From contig SWBL01000217.1 in the NCBI GenBank assembly GCA_024195585.1, positions 1-64,000 on the forward strand: a stretch of DNA of 64,000 bases. The letters run 5' to 3'. The notes under the pieces were generated by a model that saw only the letters and a list, made by a program, of their open reading frames with translations, ran no database searches and was not told the origin of the DNA. The first letter of the stretch is position 1; each line of letters starts with the position of its first letter. Both the position numbers and the translations under genes were made by a program. This DNA is from Aureobasidium sp. EXF-3400 (lineage: Eukaryota > Ascomycota > Dothideomycetes > Dothideales > Saccotheciaceae). This document shows, piece by piece, positions 34,454-45,859 of the stretch.

Positions 34454-36032
34454 TCAATTGCCGGTGTCCATGTCATCTTCTCCTTCTGCTTTTATTTCCT
34501 TGTACTTCTTGTCTTCTTCCTCTGGTCTCATCTCCTTATTCTTCTTCCTGCACATCATGCTCAAAACCACATCCTCAGGCTTGACGACTGTCGGCAGAGG
34601 ATTAAGGTCTCCATCCAGATAGCCATACGAAAGGTACGATAGAAACATTCGTTGGAGACCAGTACGACGCCTCACTGCCTCTCTCAACACCAATTGATCA
34701 GGGCGCAGCAGCGGGACCTCTCCGAGCCCCCAACACTCATAGCCCCAGCGACCGACAAGCTGGGGAGGAATACCCATGATCGGCATATTGAGCTTTGCCT
34801 GATACTGTTCGTGTGTCTGGTGCGTCATGGGTCGGACGGGCTCAGGTCGCTTGTAGCGGTGTCTGATCCAAAGGCGCAGAGTGTCTAGTTTTGAAGTGCC
34901 ATCTGCACCTCGTACGTAGTTCCAGAGGGTGGTGAGACTGCGTTCTGCAAGCAACAACTCACGCATGGATGCTTCGCCGCCGTAGTAGTGTACCGGGTCG
35001 ACGTACAACATGTCAAGTTTGATAAAGAAGAGTTGCAAGACTGCAAGTGTCTCTTTGGTGAAGTAAGTGGTGTTGTGGATCAGAGAGATGCGAGGGCCGT
35101 TGACAGGAATGTCGAGGAGAAACCACATTCTCTATCATCAAATGTGTCAGCAATATGTAGAACGGATCGGGAGAACCAGAGCTTACCTTGAGGGCATCCA
35201 CACCTTCACCACGCGGTATACGATGACCATGTGCTGCCATCCAGCCGACTATCTCTCGACAAACCGACTCGCGATATGCTACCATTTTCAGCCAGCGGAA
35301 ACCCGGCACTGGCGCAGCGGATTTTTGACGATGTTGGGCAAGTTCATTAATTCTTGCTTTCCTCTCGGCTGGGCTCTCAGACTTGATGCTTCTTTGGCTG
35401 TCCGAATTGTCGGAGCTCTGGGAGTCGGATCCATCAGAAAGTTCTTGCAGGGCCACTCCGGGCTCCGACTTGGGGACGAGATCATCCCAGCTCACACTTC
35501 TGCGATCGGATCTGGGACGATGTAAAGCAGGATCTTCGATGCAAAGTTGACGGTAGCACCACCAGGGGAAGAATTTGTCTGCATTAGGGGCCCACATGAA
35601 AGTAGCAGCCTTGATGAATGCGGTGAAGTGGCTGTCCATGACATAGTGGAAGGGAGCAGAGATGCTGTAAAGATTGAGTAATGTCTGCGGCGGGAGATAG
35701 TTCGTAATTTGGAGCAAGATGTCGACATGCGAGACAAGTGCAGTGAGGAGATTGAACTCCTTGGGCTCAGGAGGTGGTGATGGTGTGTTGAGGACGACGC
35801 GCTTGCGGCGACGAGCAACCAGCGAGGCAGTGTGGGCGATTGCTTCAAGGGGGTTTGTGGTGTGCTCGTCGGAGGAAGGCTGCCTGTGGTCTGTGGTGGA
35901 TTGCTGAGTTGAGTCGTCGAGAACAAAGCGTCTCTTGTTAGAAAGGACTGGGGCATGGCCATCATCTTGTGCGGTTTCATCAGAAGAGTCGCTTGGACGG
36001 CGCTTCAGGGTGGTAGTGCTGACGTCTGCCAT
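34454..36032 (-). CDS. F-box-like conserved fungal protein, 507 aa
   Basis: Exons 35187-36032 and 34454-35131 (phase 0, DALK|RMWFLLD). The first 110 residues are polar and probably disordered, with two short basic clusters (LKRRP, ARRRKR) usable for nuclear import. An F-box-like helix pair follows at about 115-150 (ILLQITNYLPPQTLLNLYS), suggesting a substrate adaptor of an SCF ubiquitin ligase; then WAPNADKFFPWWCYRQLC, a Ser/Asp-rich insert, and a conserved region with RWLKMVAYRESVCREIVGW and WGYECWGLGEVPLL. The C terminus is charged (KKNKEMRPEEEDKKYKEIK). The target is unknown. The F-box call rests on pattern only. Confidence 0.75.
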
Positions 36033-36518
36033 GATAGTTGATGCCGAGAGGAGGTGCGACTTCTCGTAGGGTTGCGTAGATACTCGAGGTCGAGGATATA
36101 ATCAGAGTTGTAGACGCCCGATGAAATATGGCAACATAATTCGACAAGATAACAATAGTAAACAGCCAGCTATTGTCGTCAGTCTTGTGTCTAGCTATTG
36201 TTGCCTTGACAATAGCATCAATGACTTGTGAGTGAGAGATTGATACTTCACTTCATACCCGTCAGTGAGAGTGAGCTGCAATCAAGATAAGAAAGCCCCT
36301 GAGTGAATTATTTTATTTGATGTATTTTTACAATGCAGAAAAGACAAAGATGCAAAAGCTCGTTCGTTTACTTACGATCGTTATCGTTGAGTGGTATCAT
36401 TCCGTAACCTGGCTGTTGAATGCCATTCATCCTTCATCTGAATCCATGTTGCTCCCATAAAGATTTAACGCCGTTTTCCCATCTATCACCCACAACACTA
36501 GACCATGTTTGTGCTCGT
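36033..36518. other. Intergenic upstream of F-box-like gene
   Basis: 486 bases with the promoter of the F-box-like gene and the 3' end of GTP cyclohydrolase. It contains short imperfect repeats around gctattgttg/caatag near 36150-36215. No coding sequence is seen. Confidence 0.5.
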
Positions 36519-37581
36519 CTACCTTCTGTTGAGCAGGTTCAAGAACTCTTCTCTCGTCTTTGCAGTTGAGCGCATTCTACCGAGCATACAGCTGGTAGTG
36601 GTTGTGGCGCTGGTCTTTTGAACGCCACGCATGACCATACACAGGTGGCTGGACTCCATCACAACAGCTACACCCTGGGGCTGGAGGACTTCGGATAAGG
36701 CGAGAGCGACTTGTTTGGTCAGACGCTCCTGGACCTGCAGTCTACGAGAGAACATCTCGGCAATACGTGCCAGCTTTGAGAGGCCGAGTACACGGCCATT
36801 GGGAATGTAACCAATGTGCATCTACACAAGTTAGTAATGTTTCGTCGTGGAAACGGGCATGTGTACACACCTTTCCGGTGAACGGAACCAGATGGTGCTC
36901 GCAAAGACTGAACACCTCAATGTCCTTTACGATAACGAGCTCATCGTGATCTTCGTGGAAGACAGCGCCGTTAACAATGTCCCTCAGGTTCTCCTCGTAG
37001 CCCTTGGTAAAGTACATCATAGCTTTTGCGTAACGCTCAGGGGTACCATGAAGACCCTCTCTTTCTGGGTCCTCTCCGATACACTCAAGCAGAGTACGGA
37101 CTGCTCCGGCGAGCTTCTCTTGACGAGCTGCGGCTTGTTCGGGGGTAGATTCGAGTCTCTCGCGTGTGCCAGTGCCTATACAAGAATTAGACGAGAGAAT
37201 AGCAATCAAGGCTGGCTAAAGCATACTGGGCCAGCTCAGACCGTCAAAGTCGATGGTGGGGGCGAGTGTGTAGGGACTGCTGGCTCTGCTGGTCTGCTGA
37301 GAAGACCAGTCGTCACGCGGATCTCTGGCCTCGGCCTCTTCGAGGTTGGCGAGCTTTGAAGGGCGCTTGTCGCGCGGTTGGGCACTGGTTTGGGGCTGGA
37401 AGTAGTTGGCGTCGAGATCGACGGGCTCTTTCTTGGGACCCATCGAGGACTTGATGGACTTGAAAGCGTTCTCTCTTTCGCGCGCGTCGCGGTTCTCTTG
37501 GGCTACAAGAGGAGACGATCCATTGATCATGTGTGATGGGATGTTTTTGGGCCTAAGAGGCGAGTTTGGGTGGTGGTCCAT
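36519..37581 (-). CDS. FOL2: GTP cyclohydrolase I, 320 aa
   Basis: Converts GTP to dihydroneopterin triphosphate, the first step of folate (and tetrahydrobiopterin) synthesis, in the cytosol. Exons 37227-37581, 36871-37175 and 36519-36821; joins give WPSTGTRERL and FTGKMHIGYI. The zinc ligands are in place: CEHH from Cys210, and Cys281 in [19 protein letters not shown] and EEFLNLL end the fold. The catalytic core starts near residue 120; before it lies a polar, Pro/Ser/Asp-rich extension of about 115 residues, common in fungal enzymes and of unknown use. Confidence 0.96.
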
Positions 37582-39250
37582 GGCAGCGATTCCTAGACAA
37601 AGCAGCTGGCAAGCTTGTGGTGGTGCTGGTGGTGGACTAAAGAATAGAGAAAGCGGCTGGGCAATTGGGTCACGTCCTAGAGGAAATAGTTGGAGTGTGA
37701 GGCTTGTATGTGGTAGAAGAGAAAGTCCATTACGCTCTGTCTAAGATTACAGAGCCATGGTATCGGAGCGAGAGGCAGAGGTCATTAGTATTCTTTCCTC
37801 GTTCCTCCTTGCTGTCCCTCCAAGCCCCGCCGGTCTCGCCAAACTTTTTCTCTTTGAGTCACGCCTTCCCGAAGCCCTGACAGACCTCATCCGCCGAGCG
37901 CCCGTGCGCCATGCGCGGGGGTTGCATTCCCAACGCGGCCAACACAGGCAGGACGAGCATCATCGCTAACCACCCAGTCCATCTACCACTCCATACTCTA
38001 TCATTCTCTGCGCGCGCGATCTAACTCGAGTGCTATTCATCCCCCACGATGGCGCTGTTTCCATGTCAGGGCGTCCTTGTCGCTTCTGACGATCCGTGCA
38101 GCCTGCCTGCCCATCTTGCTGCACCATCCATCCCCCCTAGTTAGACCGCGTTGTTTTCGGGCCACAACTAACTCGTGTTTCAACGTCCATGGGAGACTCT
38201 TGCTGCATGTTCTCGGAACCTGCCTTTTGATCGAGGTACACTGATCTCGCCGCTGACACGCCCATTGTCGTATCTCGACTCGGATATACTGCTTCTGATG
38301 ACCGACTGTTCGCACTGCTCGCCGAGGCGATAGATCCGGCTCAACCTTGATAACTTCTTTGTGTTCGCAAACGGATTCAAGGCACCGGCGACATCATGGT
38401 CTCGTCGGTTACTGACTGTACTCAGCATGATGGAGGGGTACTCTTAGAGAAGCCTACTCGAATAGCATCGAGCTTGAGAAATTGTCGAACATCTGTGCGA
38501 GCAGCACGAACACGAGAGCCTCGTTCGACAACATGATACACTGGATATGGTCGTCTATCATGTCACTGAAGAAAGACAATTCGGGTAGCCGAAACCTAAC
38601 CTTCCGCGCAACGACTATCAATTAACCCAGCATGGTGCGTAGCAAAGCACCGGCTCTTGTTGGAGGGAGAGTGAGTGGAAGAGCACGAGCTGAGGTAACG
38701 TTATTGTGGCCAGTGTTGAACAATGCTGGAGCAGTGGAGCAGGAGATAAGTGCGTTGCAAGTGAATGTTAGAAGGCGGTCACGATCAGCACATCCACGAG
38801 ACGCCGGATCACAGAAGCACCACAAGAAAATCACACAGGTGGCTCACTCGAGTTGATTTGTGGCTCAAGAAACACCAATATCTGGTCTTTTATTACTCGA
38901 CTCAGCAGCAGTTGGTGATGGAGCAGGACCGCTTAAGCTTCGGGTAGGCGTAAGCGGCGGGGAAGCGCCATGGATCTCATCCAGCCATGTTGGGCAAAGA
39001 AGGGCGCGTCTCAAGCAAGAGTTGTTCGCTGAGCAATTGACAGGTGAGGGAACTCGATCACTCCATTCATTTTTAAGCCCCTTCCCCTTCTGCACCGTAT
39101 TGCCTGCACAGATGCCATTGCTGCTGTCGCTGGCACGTCGTATTTGAGCCAAGAAGACCATCATCACTGCTGTGTCATTGGCGCGTGGGCTTCAAGGCTG
39201 TCTCTCGGTGGCCGTGTTCGTTGTCGGACTTGAATTTATGTCCCTTCTCC
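37582..39250. other. Long divergent intergenic region, GTP cyclohydrolase / CTK1
   Basis: 1.67 kb with both promoters. The longest frames (about 70-100 codons on both strands) have no domain and do not join by splicing. A plus frame from 37757 (MVSEREAEVISILSSF) could be a small gene but has no support beyond its length. A gc-dinucleotide run (gcgcgcgcg) lies near 38010. Confidence 0.45.
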
Positions 39251-42170
39251 ATGGCAGGCAACGAAACAGAGCACGGGCGACGTGGACGTGATTTTCCAAG
39301 CAGGAGCAGAGAGCGTGATAGTAAGCTATCGCCGTCGCCTACTGCAGCTGCTGGTCGAGGGCGCGCCGCATATCCTTCCACATCGCATCACCATCGCCCT
39401 CGTTCAACCTCTGCACACAGGGCCCAAGACCCCGACCGCGAACAACCTACCCATTATCGCCATCGTCATCATCATCACCAGCATCATCGCCAACACCACG
39501 ATTCGGCACGCACTGATCCATCGCTCCCCCCAGCCGACGAAGCTGCCATACCGTCGCTGAGTACAAGACGTGCAAGTCTTTCGCCAGCCCCATCGACCAG
39601 CTCGAGGTACGCCAAGCGTCCATTGCGAGGATACTCTCCTCGGCCTACACGCTCGTACGACCCGCGTCCGTATTCAGATCGACCTCCGCCAGCTCGAAGA
39701 CCACAGTCGCCTGAGCCGTACCCGTCCAGACGACGTTCCCGTTCGGTCGAATCTCGCTACAGCTCGCGCCAACACAGATACCCATCCGAAAGAGAACGCT
39801 ACAACGACCGTCGCCGATACTCGCCGCCGCCGAACAGAGGCTATCGTTCGTCCGGCCATTCAACACGCGGTCGTCCCGATAATAGTTACGCTTCTCGGCA
39901 GAGCAAACCTTCCACCCGCTCGCCTCCTCGAGAAGTCCGACGCTCTGATTCCCCGTCTGACGACCTCATATCACAGTTGGCAAGTACTGCACGACCCGAA
40001 GAAGCCAAGTCTAGTAGACGTCGGGGTCCATCAGTGCACTCCCGTCGCTCATCAAGGTCGCCTCGACCGGATACTCGTCGACCTTACAGGCAGGACCCAC
40101 CTCGTTATCGGGAAAGAGAGAGGGAAAGAGACAGAGAACACGCAAGAGACTACGACAGAGATTACGGACGCAGCCGGGACTACGACCGAGGAGGTCGCCG
40201 CGATTACTACGACAGAAGAGAACGCTATCGCGACGAGCGCGAACCAGACGCTATGTACAATAGGGGCGGACCTCCTCGGCAACCTATGCCTCGTCCGTAC
40301 GTAGACCCGCGCTACTCGCAATCACCTCCCTACCCGGTCCCTGGGCACTCTCCACCACACGCTCAGTCTCCATATGGTCGTGCATACCCTCCGCAACAAC
40401 CTTATGCTAGCTACCAAGGGTAAGTCATGATGTCCATTACGAGTTGACCACCGTTAACCCGATGCTAGTTCTCCAACACACGCTGCTTACTCAGCTGCTG
40501 CCTCACCTTACTACCAGCAGAACTATCCGCCTCCAGCCGCAAGTCCATATTATCAAGCACAGCAACCACCGCCACATTATACAGCCCCGCCACCAGCGTC
40601 CGTATATCCTCCCCAACCCTCGTACCGCGGACCCCCTTCTCGAGGATTCAATGGTGCACAACGAGCCCCTGTTCCTACTCAACCATCTGCTGCTCCTGCA
40701 AGTAGAGGTGGTCGTGGTGGTCATTTCTCCAACCTGTCCTGGACTCCCTCGAGCGGTAGCAGAGGTGGAAAGGTGGTTTCAAAACGCGAAACTTCCATAT
40801 CCGGTACCGAGACTCCTCTAGCACCTGGATCAACAACCGAGTCCGTCGACGATGACGACAATCCGTTCAGACCGCCCAAAGATTTACGAGCCGAGGATGA
40901 GAGTGAGAAGAGAAAGTCGGGTATCAGTTTCTCTATCAAGGGCATGGCTGGAAGAACGGATCCTTCAGCACCACACAAACCAGCACCACTGGCTGCGCCT
41001 CGCACAAGGAAGGAAATTGTTGTCCGCAAACGACTGAAGCCTAAGCCAAAACTCACGGGAGATTTTGCCACGTCTGACTCGGTATACTACCGCAAGACTG
41101 GTAATGAATCAGTCGTTGGCTCTGGCACTTACGGCAAGGTGTACAAGGCTGTCCACGTATACACTGGTGACAAGGTCGCTCTCAAGAAGATAAGAATGGA
41201 AGGAGAGCGTGACGGCTTCCCGGTGACGGCAATTCGCGAGATCAAACTTCTGCAGTCTCTCAACCACACCAATGTGGTTAAGCTGCAAGAAGTCATGGTC
41301 GAGCGCAATGACTGTTTCATGATCTTCGAATACCTCTCTCACGACTTGACTGGGTTGCTGAACCACCCGTCGTTCGTGTTGACTGAAGGACACAAGAAAG
41401 ACCTTGCAAAACAGCTGTTCGAAGGTCTTGATTACCTCCACAAACGCGGCGTACTCCATCGCGACATCAAGGCAGCCAACATTCTCGTGTCTCGCAACGG
41501 TGAGCTCAAGTTGGCCGATTTTGGTCTTGCTCGTTTCTACAATAAGAACGCAAAACTCAAGCAAGACTACACCAACAGAGTAATCACTATCTGGTACCGC
41601 TCACCTGAGCTGCTTTTGGGAGAGACACAGTACGGCCCCGCGGTGGACATTTGGTCAGCGGCTTGTGTCTTGGTTGAGATATTCACCAAGCACGCCATTT
41701 TCCCAGGAGATGGTGGTGAAATCAATCAGCTCGATAAGATCTACAATGTCCTCGGCACACCGTCCCGATCGCATTGGCCAGGCATTGTCGACTTGGCTTG
41801 GTATGAACTTCTGCGGCCAGCGCATAAGGTGCCTTCGACGTTCGCCGAGAAGTACCAAGAACGCGTGTCACCGGCGGCGTTTGACCTCTTGAGCGCCATG
41901 TTTGTCTTCGATCCTGACACGAGACCCACAGCTAGCGACGTGCTGGAACACCCTTACTTCACGACGGAGGAGCCAAAGGCAAACCAAGTTGTGGAGCTGA
42001 AGGATCTCGAAGGTGACTGGCACGAGTTCGAGAGTAAGGCGTTGCGCAAGGAGAAGGAGCGTGAAGCAAGACGGAAAGACAAGGAGAGCATGGAGAAACG
42101 GAAGCTCGATGGGCCGGTGGGCGATGAAAGAGAATTGAAGAGGGTCAAAACTGGTGATGCACAGGCATAG
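39251..42170 (+). CDS. CTK1: CTD kinase catalytic subunit CTK1 (CDK12/13-like), 956 aa
   Basis: Cyclin-dependent kinase that phosphorylates Ser2 of the RNA polymerase II C-terminal repeats during elongation. Exons 39251-40419 and 40469-42170 (G|SPTHAAYS). The first 390 residues are an Arg/Ser/Tyr/Asp-rich low-complexity region with RS and RERER runs, then a Pro/Gln/Tyr-rich stretch (YYQQNYPPP). The kinase domain starts near residue 600: VGSGTYGKVY (606 on), VALKKIR, PVTAIREIKLL (the CDK cyclin-contact helix), [18 protein letters not shown], and TNRVITIWYRSPELLLG with a T-loop Thr. The tail is Lys/Glu-rich. The start is the first ATG of the frame (MAGNETEHG). Confidence 0.95.
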
Positions 42171-42368
42171 AGACAAACATGTAAAAGTAACGAATGGAGA
42201 GGGAGTGTTGTAGCAGATGATGGGTCTGCATTATTATTCATTACCCTCTTGCATAAAATACGTAAAGTTCCCCAGATTCAGGGTGCAGGCCACCTAAGTG
42301 AATGCGATACAATTGCTGGCTTCAAGCTCTGGCAGGCACTCACCATCTAACATTGCCATAGATTCAAG

Positions 42369-43238
42369 ATGCACTCGTCGCTCGTACGGATACAGAATGT
42401 GTTCGGCTTCTTCACTACAGTAGCCTTTAGTCTGGGCATGCTGATTGCGTTGAGTGTTGTCGTCTCGCATCAAAACCCATCGGCAGAGCTCGAGCTGCGC
42501 AACGTTCAGGTGTAAGCAATCACACCTTCTACAATCATGATGGCATTTTCTGACGAGCATCCAGAGTCAAGGGTCGCCCTCATTACTACAGCACCAAGAA
42601 GGAGGAATATGCACACATCAAGTTCGACCTCGAGACTGGTTAGTTTGACCTGTCATCCGTAACCCGTATGCGACGCATTCATATTGACCCTCCCTCCTAC
42701 AGATCTCACCTCCCTCTTCTCCTGGAACACCAAACAAGTCTTTGTCTACGTGACAGCAACCTTTCCCTCCAAATCCCCTCTCTCACCTTCCTCGGAAGCC
42801 ATCATCTGGGACGCCATCATCCCCGCTCCCTCAGAGCCCTGGCACGAGAACACATACATCCACCCCCAAAAGTCTCGCAAGCAGCCCAACCGCCGCCAAA
42901 ACACCGCTGCTGCAAACTACAAGGCTTACCCTGAAGGCACTGCTCCTGGTATCCTCAAGCTCTCCAATCAAAAGCCCAAATACCAAATCACAACACCATG
43001 GTCTAAGATTGGAGGAGCTGAGAACTGTACTTTGCAGTTGAAGTATAATGTGCAGCCTTGGGTTGGTGCGCTGTATTGGAGCACTCCTAGACCGTTTGGT
43101 ATGTGGGAGGGTCTGCAGGGGGCTATGAGTGATGTTTTCCAGATGCCGTTTGTCAAGAACTCTGCACAGGCTTCCAAGAGCAGGGATGAATTGAAGACTG
43201 AGACTGGTGGTGAGAGGAACAGAGGAAGCCCTGCTTAG
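42369..43238 (+). CDS. SPC3: Signal peptidase complex subunit SPC3, 250 aa
   Basis: Essential ER-membrane glycoprotein that supports the catalytic Sec11 subunit in removing signal peptides. Exons 42369-42511, 42565-42638 and 42703-43238; joins give QVVKGRPHYY and ETDLTSLF. One N-terminal transmembrane segment (VAFSLGMLIALSVVV, residues about 18-32) leaves the rest lumenal. Conserved: YAHIKFDLETDL, LFSWNTKQVFVYVTA, IIWDAIIP, and NCTLQLKYNVQPWVGAL with a sequon at the usual position. It has a C-terminal extension of about 40 residues beyond the core, polar and charged. It follows CTK1 on the same strand after 198 bases. Confidence 0.94.
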
Positions 43239-43486
43239 ATGTGCGAATACAAGATACCGCATGCTTAAATTTCATTCGACCGTTTCGGTCTTCCCAATTC
43301 AACTTATCAAGACATTTCCGCAGCACTGTGACACTTGAAATCGAAAAAGAACATGTGGTATTTTGACTATCTCTCAATAATTCCTCTCTTTCTCGACAAA
43401 TCCATTCGTGATTCTCATGACTAAAGTCTCCCGTACGCCGTCCTTATGCTTCGCTTTTGACTTCTCCAGAATGACATGATATCTCT

Positions 43487-45583
43487 CTACTTCTTGCTAG
43501 TGTCCTCCTTCAAACTGACGATGCGGTTCAGAATGATCTTGTCAGCCGCACTATCCTTGTCGACACAGAAATAGGCGGTACGCAAGCCCTGGAAGCGTAC
43601 AGCTTCAGGGCCGGTGTTGCCCTTGGCCTCACCCTCTTCCTTGGGCCATGGTGCACGCTGTTGGATGTCGAAGAAGCCAGCCTCGATCATGGCGTTCTTG
43701 TGCACAATCTCGCTGTCGGGGTTGACATTGTCGTAGTAGCCGCCCTTCTTCCAGTCAAGCTCGTTGGGACGAGGGTTCTTGAAGAGAGAGTTGAAGATAC
43801 GAGCCTCGGCCTTGATTGGCGACTTGTGGGCTGCTGACTCACCAATCCAGTGGATACGGGCCTTGCCTGCAGGGACGTCTGCGCCATATTCGGCACGGAT
43901 TTCGTTGACCTTGCCATCCTCACCCTTTGTGAACGATGTGCAGCGCAGAGGGTGGTCGGCGTACAGCAGACCGACAGACTTGCCAGGGGCGAGACGGTAG
44001 AAGTCTGGGTCATCGACCTCGCGGAAGTCATCGCGGTCGATGTAGATAGTCTTGGTGAAAGGAAGCTTGTGCGTGCCCTTCTCCTTGTCCTTGGGATCGA
44101 AAGGCACCTCACGCTCCTCCAAGAAGTCTTCGGGGAGGTTGTCAATGACAACCTTGATGGGGTCAAGAACAACGATCAAACGTGGCACAGTACGCTCGAG
44201 GTAAGTACGGATAGAAGCGTCCAGCATGTGCATCTTGGTATCGGCGTTGGCCTTTGTAACTCCAAGGTCCAGGACAAACTTCTTCAAGGCGCCAGGGGGA
44301 ACACCGCGACGACGGAGAGCGACAAGAGTAAAGAGACGGGGGTCGTCCCAGCCACGGACAACTGGAGGAATGGTCTGAGCACCTGCGACAGGCTTGGAGA
44401 TGGCAGTCTCGGCGCCGGCTTCTGCCTCGCCAGTCTCTGCGATCTGAAGCTCGTCGGCAGCGTCAGCCAGCTCTTCCTCCTCTGAGGGCTGCTGACCACC
44501 AGCGTTGACACCCTCGACCAGCATCTGGATTCTGCGCTTGGAGAGGATGGTACCCTCGACGTTGAGTCTGCCGTACTCGCGCTGCATAGGACCCTTCTCT
44601 TCGGAAGCGGGAAGCTTGTGATCAAGAGCCTCAAGGAGCCAGTTGTAAGCAGGACGGAGAGTCTCGAATTCGACAGTGCACAAAGAGTGGGTGATGCCCT
44701 CGAAGCTATCGCACAGACAGTGTGTGAATTCGTAGGTAGGGTAGATTCTCCACTTGTAGCCGGTGCGGTGGTGGTAGTTTTGTTCCTTGACTCTGTAGGC
44801 GGCGACATCCCACATGGCGGGGTTCTCGGCCAGAGTCTTCAGCTTGGCCTTCTCCTTCTTGGTCTCGGGCGAGTCTTCTTCGGTGACGGCGTATTCTTCA
44901 GGCTTGGTACCAAGGTACTGCTTCATGCGCAGGAGAGCCTGACCGGCCTTGTATTTTCCATCCCTCATGGCACGGAACTCTTCCAGAGACTCGGCGACAG
45001 GTCTGCTCCAGTGGCTACAGACGGAGCGTGGGCCGTGATCAGAACCTCCTCTTCCCTTCTGGAGCTCCTCGGCGGTACAGTGGCAGACGTAGGCCTTGTT
45101 GCGGTTGATCAGCTCCTCGGCCAGACGGTACAGCTCGTCGAAGTTATCGCTGCTGTAGGTGATGTTGGCGGGCTCGAAACCAAGCCAGCTGACCATGTCC
45201 TTGATGCTGGTGAAGTAGCGTTCCTCCTCCTTGGCAGGGTTGGTGTCATCGAAACGGAGGTTGCACTTGCCGCCGTAGGCTTTGGCGAAACCGAAGTTGA
45301 CGGTGATGGCCTTTGCGTGGCCGATGTGGAGGTAGCCATTGGGCTCGGGTGGGAAACGAGTCTGGACGTCCTGGACGGGCTTCTCGTTGTAAACACCCTT
45401 CAGCCAGCCTTGCTTGAAGTTGGCATTGGGGTCGGCGGGCGCGGCGGGCGTGCTTGCGGGCTGCTGTTTGGCAGGAGCGGCTTCCTTGTGCTTGTCCTTT
45501 GCCGCCTTTTTGAGCGCCTTCTTGGCCGCCTTCTCGGCGGCGTTCTTTGAGATCTTTGGTTCTTCGGGAGCTGCCTCGGCCAT
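43487..45583 (-). CDS. GLN4: Glutaminyl-tRNA synthetase, 698 aa
   Basis: Class I enzyme charging tRNA-Gln with glutamine in the cytosol. Single exon. The start is the ATG giving MAEAAPEEPKIS; the longer frame begins with GTG and is not used. After a Lys/Ala-rich stretch of about 50 residues the catalytic domain begins at once: PEPNGYLHIGHAKA (HIGH at 86-89), LRFDDTNP, and the KMSKS counterpart ILSKRRI. The two beta-barrel anticodon-binding domains follow (IYIDRDDFREVDD, RTAYFCVDKDS). The N-terminal YqeY-like tRNA-affinity domain present in yeast Gln4 is absent. An acidic insert (EEEELADAADELQ) follows the KMSKS region. It is divergent from SPF1. Confidence 0.96.
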   Translation of the reverse strand: MAEAAPEEPKISKNAAEKAAKKALKKAAKDKHKEAAPAKQQPASTPAAPADPNANFKQGWLKGVYNEKPVQDVQTRFPPEPNGYLHIGHAKAITVNFGFAKAYGGKCNLRFDDTNPAKEEERYFTSIKDMVSWLGFEPANITYSSDNFDELYRLAEELINRNKAYVCHCTAEELQKGRGGSDHGPRSVCSHWSRPVAESLEEFRAMRDGKYKAGQALLRMKQYLGTKPEEYAVTEEDSPETKKEKAKLKTLAENPAMWDVAAYRVKEQNYHHRTGYKWRIYPTYEFTHCLCDSFEGITHSLCTVEFETLRPAYNWLLEALDHKLPASEEKGPMQREYGRLNVEGTILSKRRIQMLVEGVNAGGQQPSEEEELADAADELQIAETGEAEAGAETAISKPVAGAQTIPPVVRGWDDPRLFTLVALRRRGVPPGALKKFVLDLGVTKANADTKMHMLDASIRTYLERTVPRLIVVLDPIKVVIDNLPEDFLEEREVPFDPKDKEKGTHKLPFTKTIYIDRDDFREVDDPDFYRLAPGKSVGLLYADHPLRCTSFTKGEDGKVNEIRAEYGADVPAGKARIHWIGESAAHKSPIKAEARIFNSLFKNPRPNELDWKKGGYYDNVNPDSEIVHKNAMIEAGFFDIQQRAPWPKEEGEAKGNTGPEAVRFQGLRTAYFCVDKDSAADKIILNRIVSLKEDTSKK

Positions 45584-45859
45584 GGTGGTCTCGGTGTGTG
45601 TTGCGATGTTTCTAGAGAGACAAGAAGCTAAATTATTACTCACTTGTTGCTTGCCCACTATCCTCTCCGCGTCCGATAAGCTGATAAGGAAACCAAGACT
45701 TTTGACCGGCGAGCTGGCCGAACTTTGAACTTCTTGGGCCTTCTATGCTTCCGTGAGGCGACGTGTAGAGACCAGTCCAGCCAACGAAGCTATATTCCGT
45801 GACATCTGCCATCATGTATGTCCTTCATCACCATCTCTTTCTGACTCTCCCACTGACCC
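45584..45859. promoter_or_regulatory. Compact divergent promoter, GLN4 / SPF1, with paired GATA sites
   Basis: 276 bases serve two housekeeping genes. Two HGATAR motifs (cgataag, tgataag) lie eight bases apart at 45674-45688, the arrangement favoured by fungal GATA factors such as AreA. No TATA box is seen. Confidence 0.55.

Noticed and set aside
39570..40304. 244-codon frame overlapping CTK1 in another phase
   Set aside because: Its Arg/Thr-rich sequence is what the Arg/Ser-rich CTK1 N terminus gives when read out of frame, and the CTK1 frame continues into the kinase domain.
44618..45550. 310-codon open frame antisense to GLN4
   Set aside because: Same codon-bias shadow: Val/Leu/Gly-rich sequence without a domain, opposite a certain glutaminyl-tRNA synthetase.
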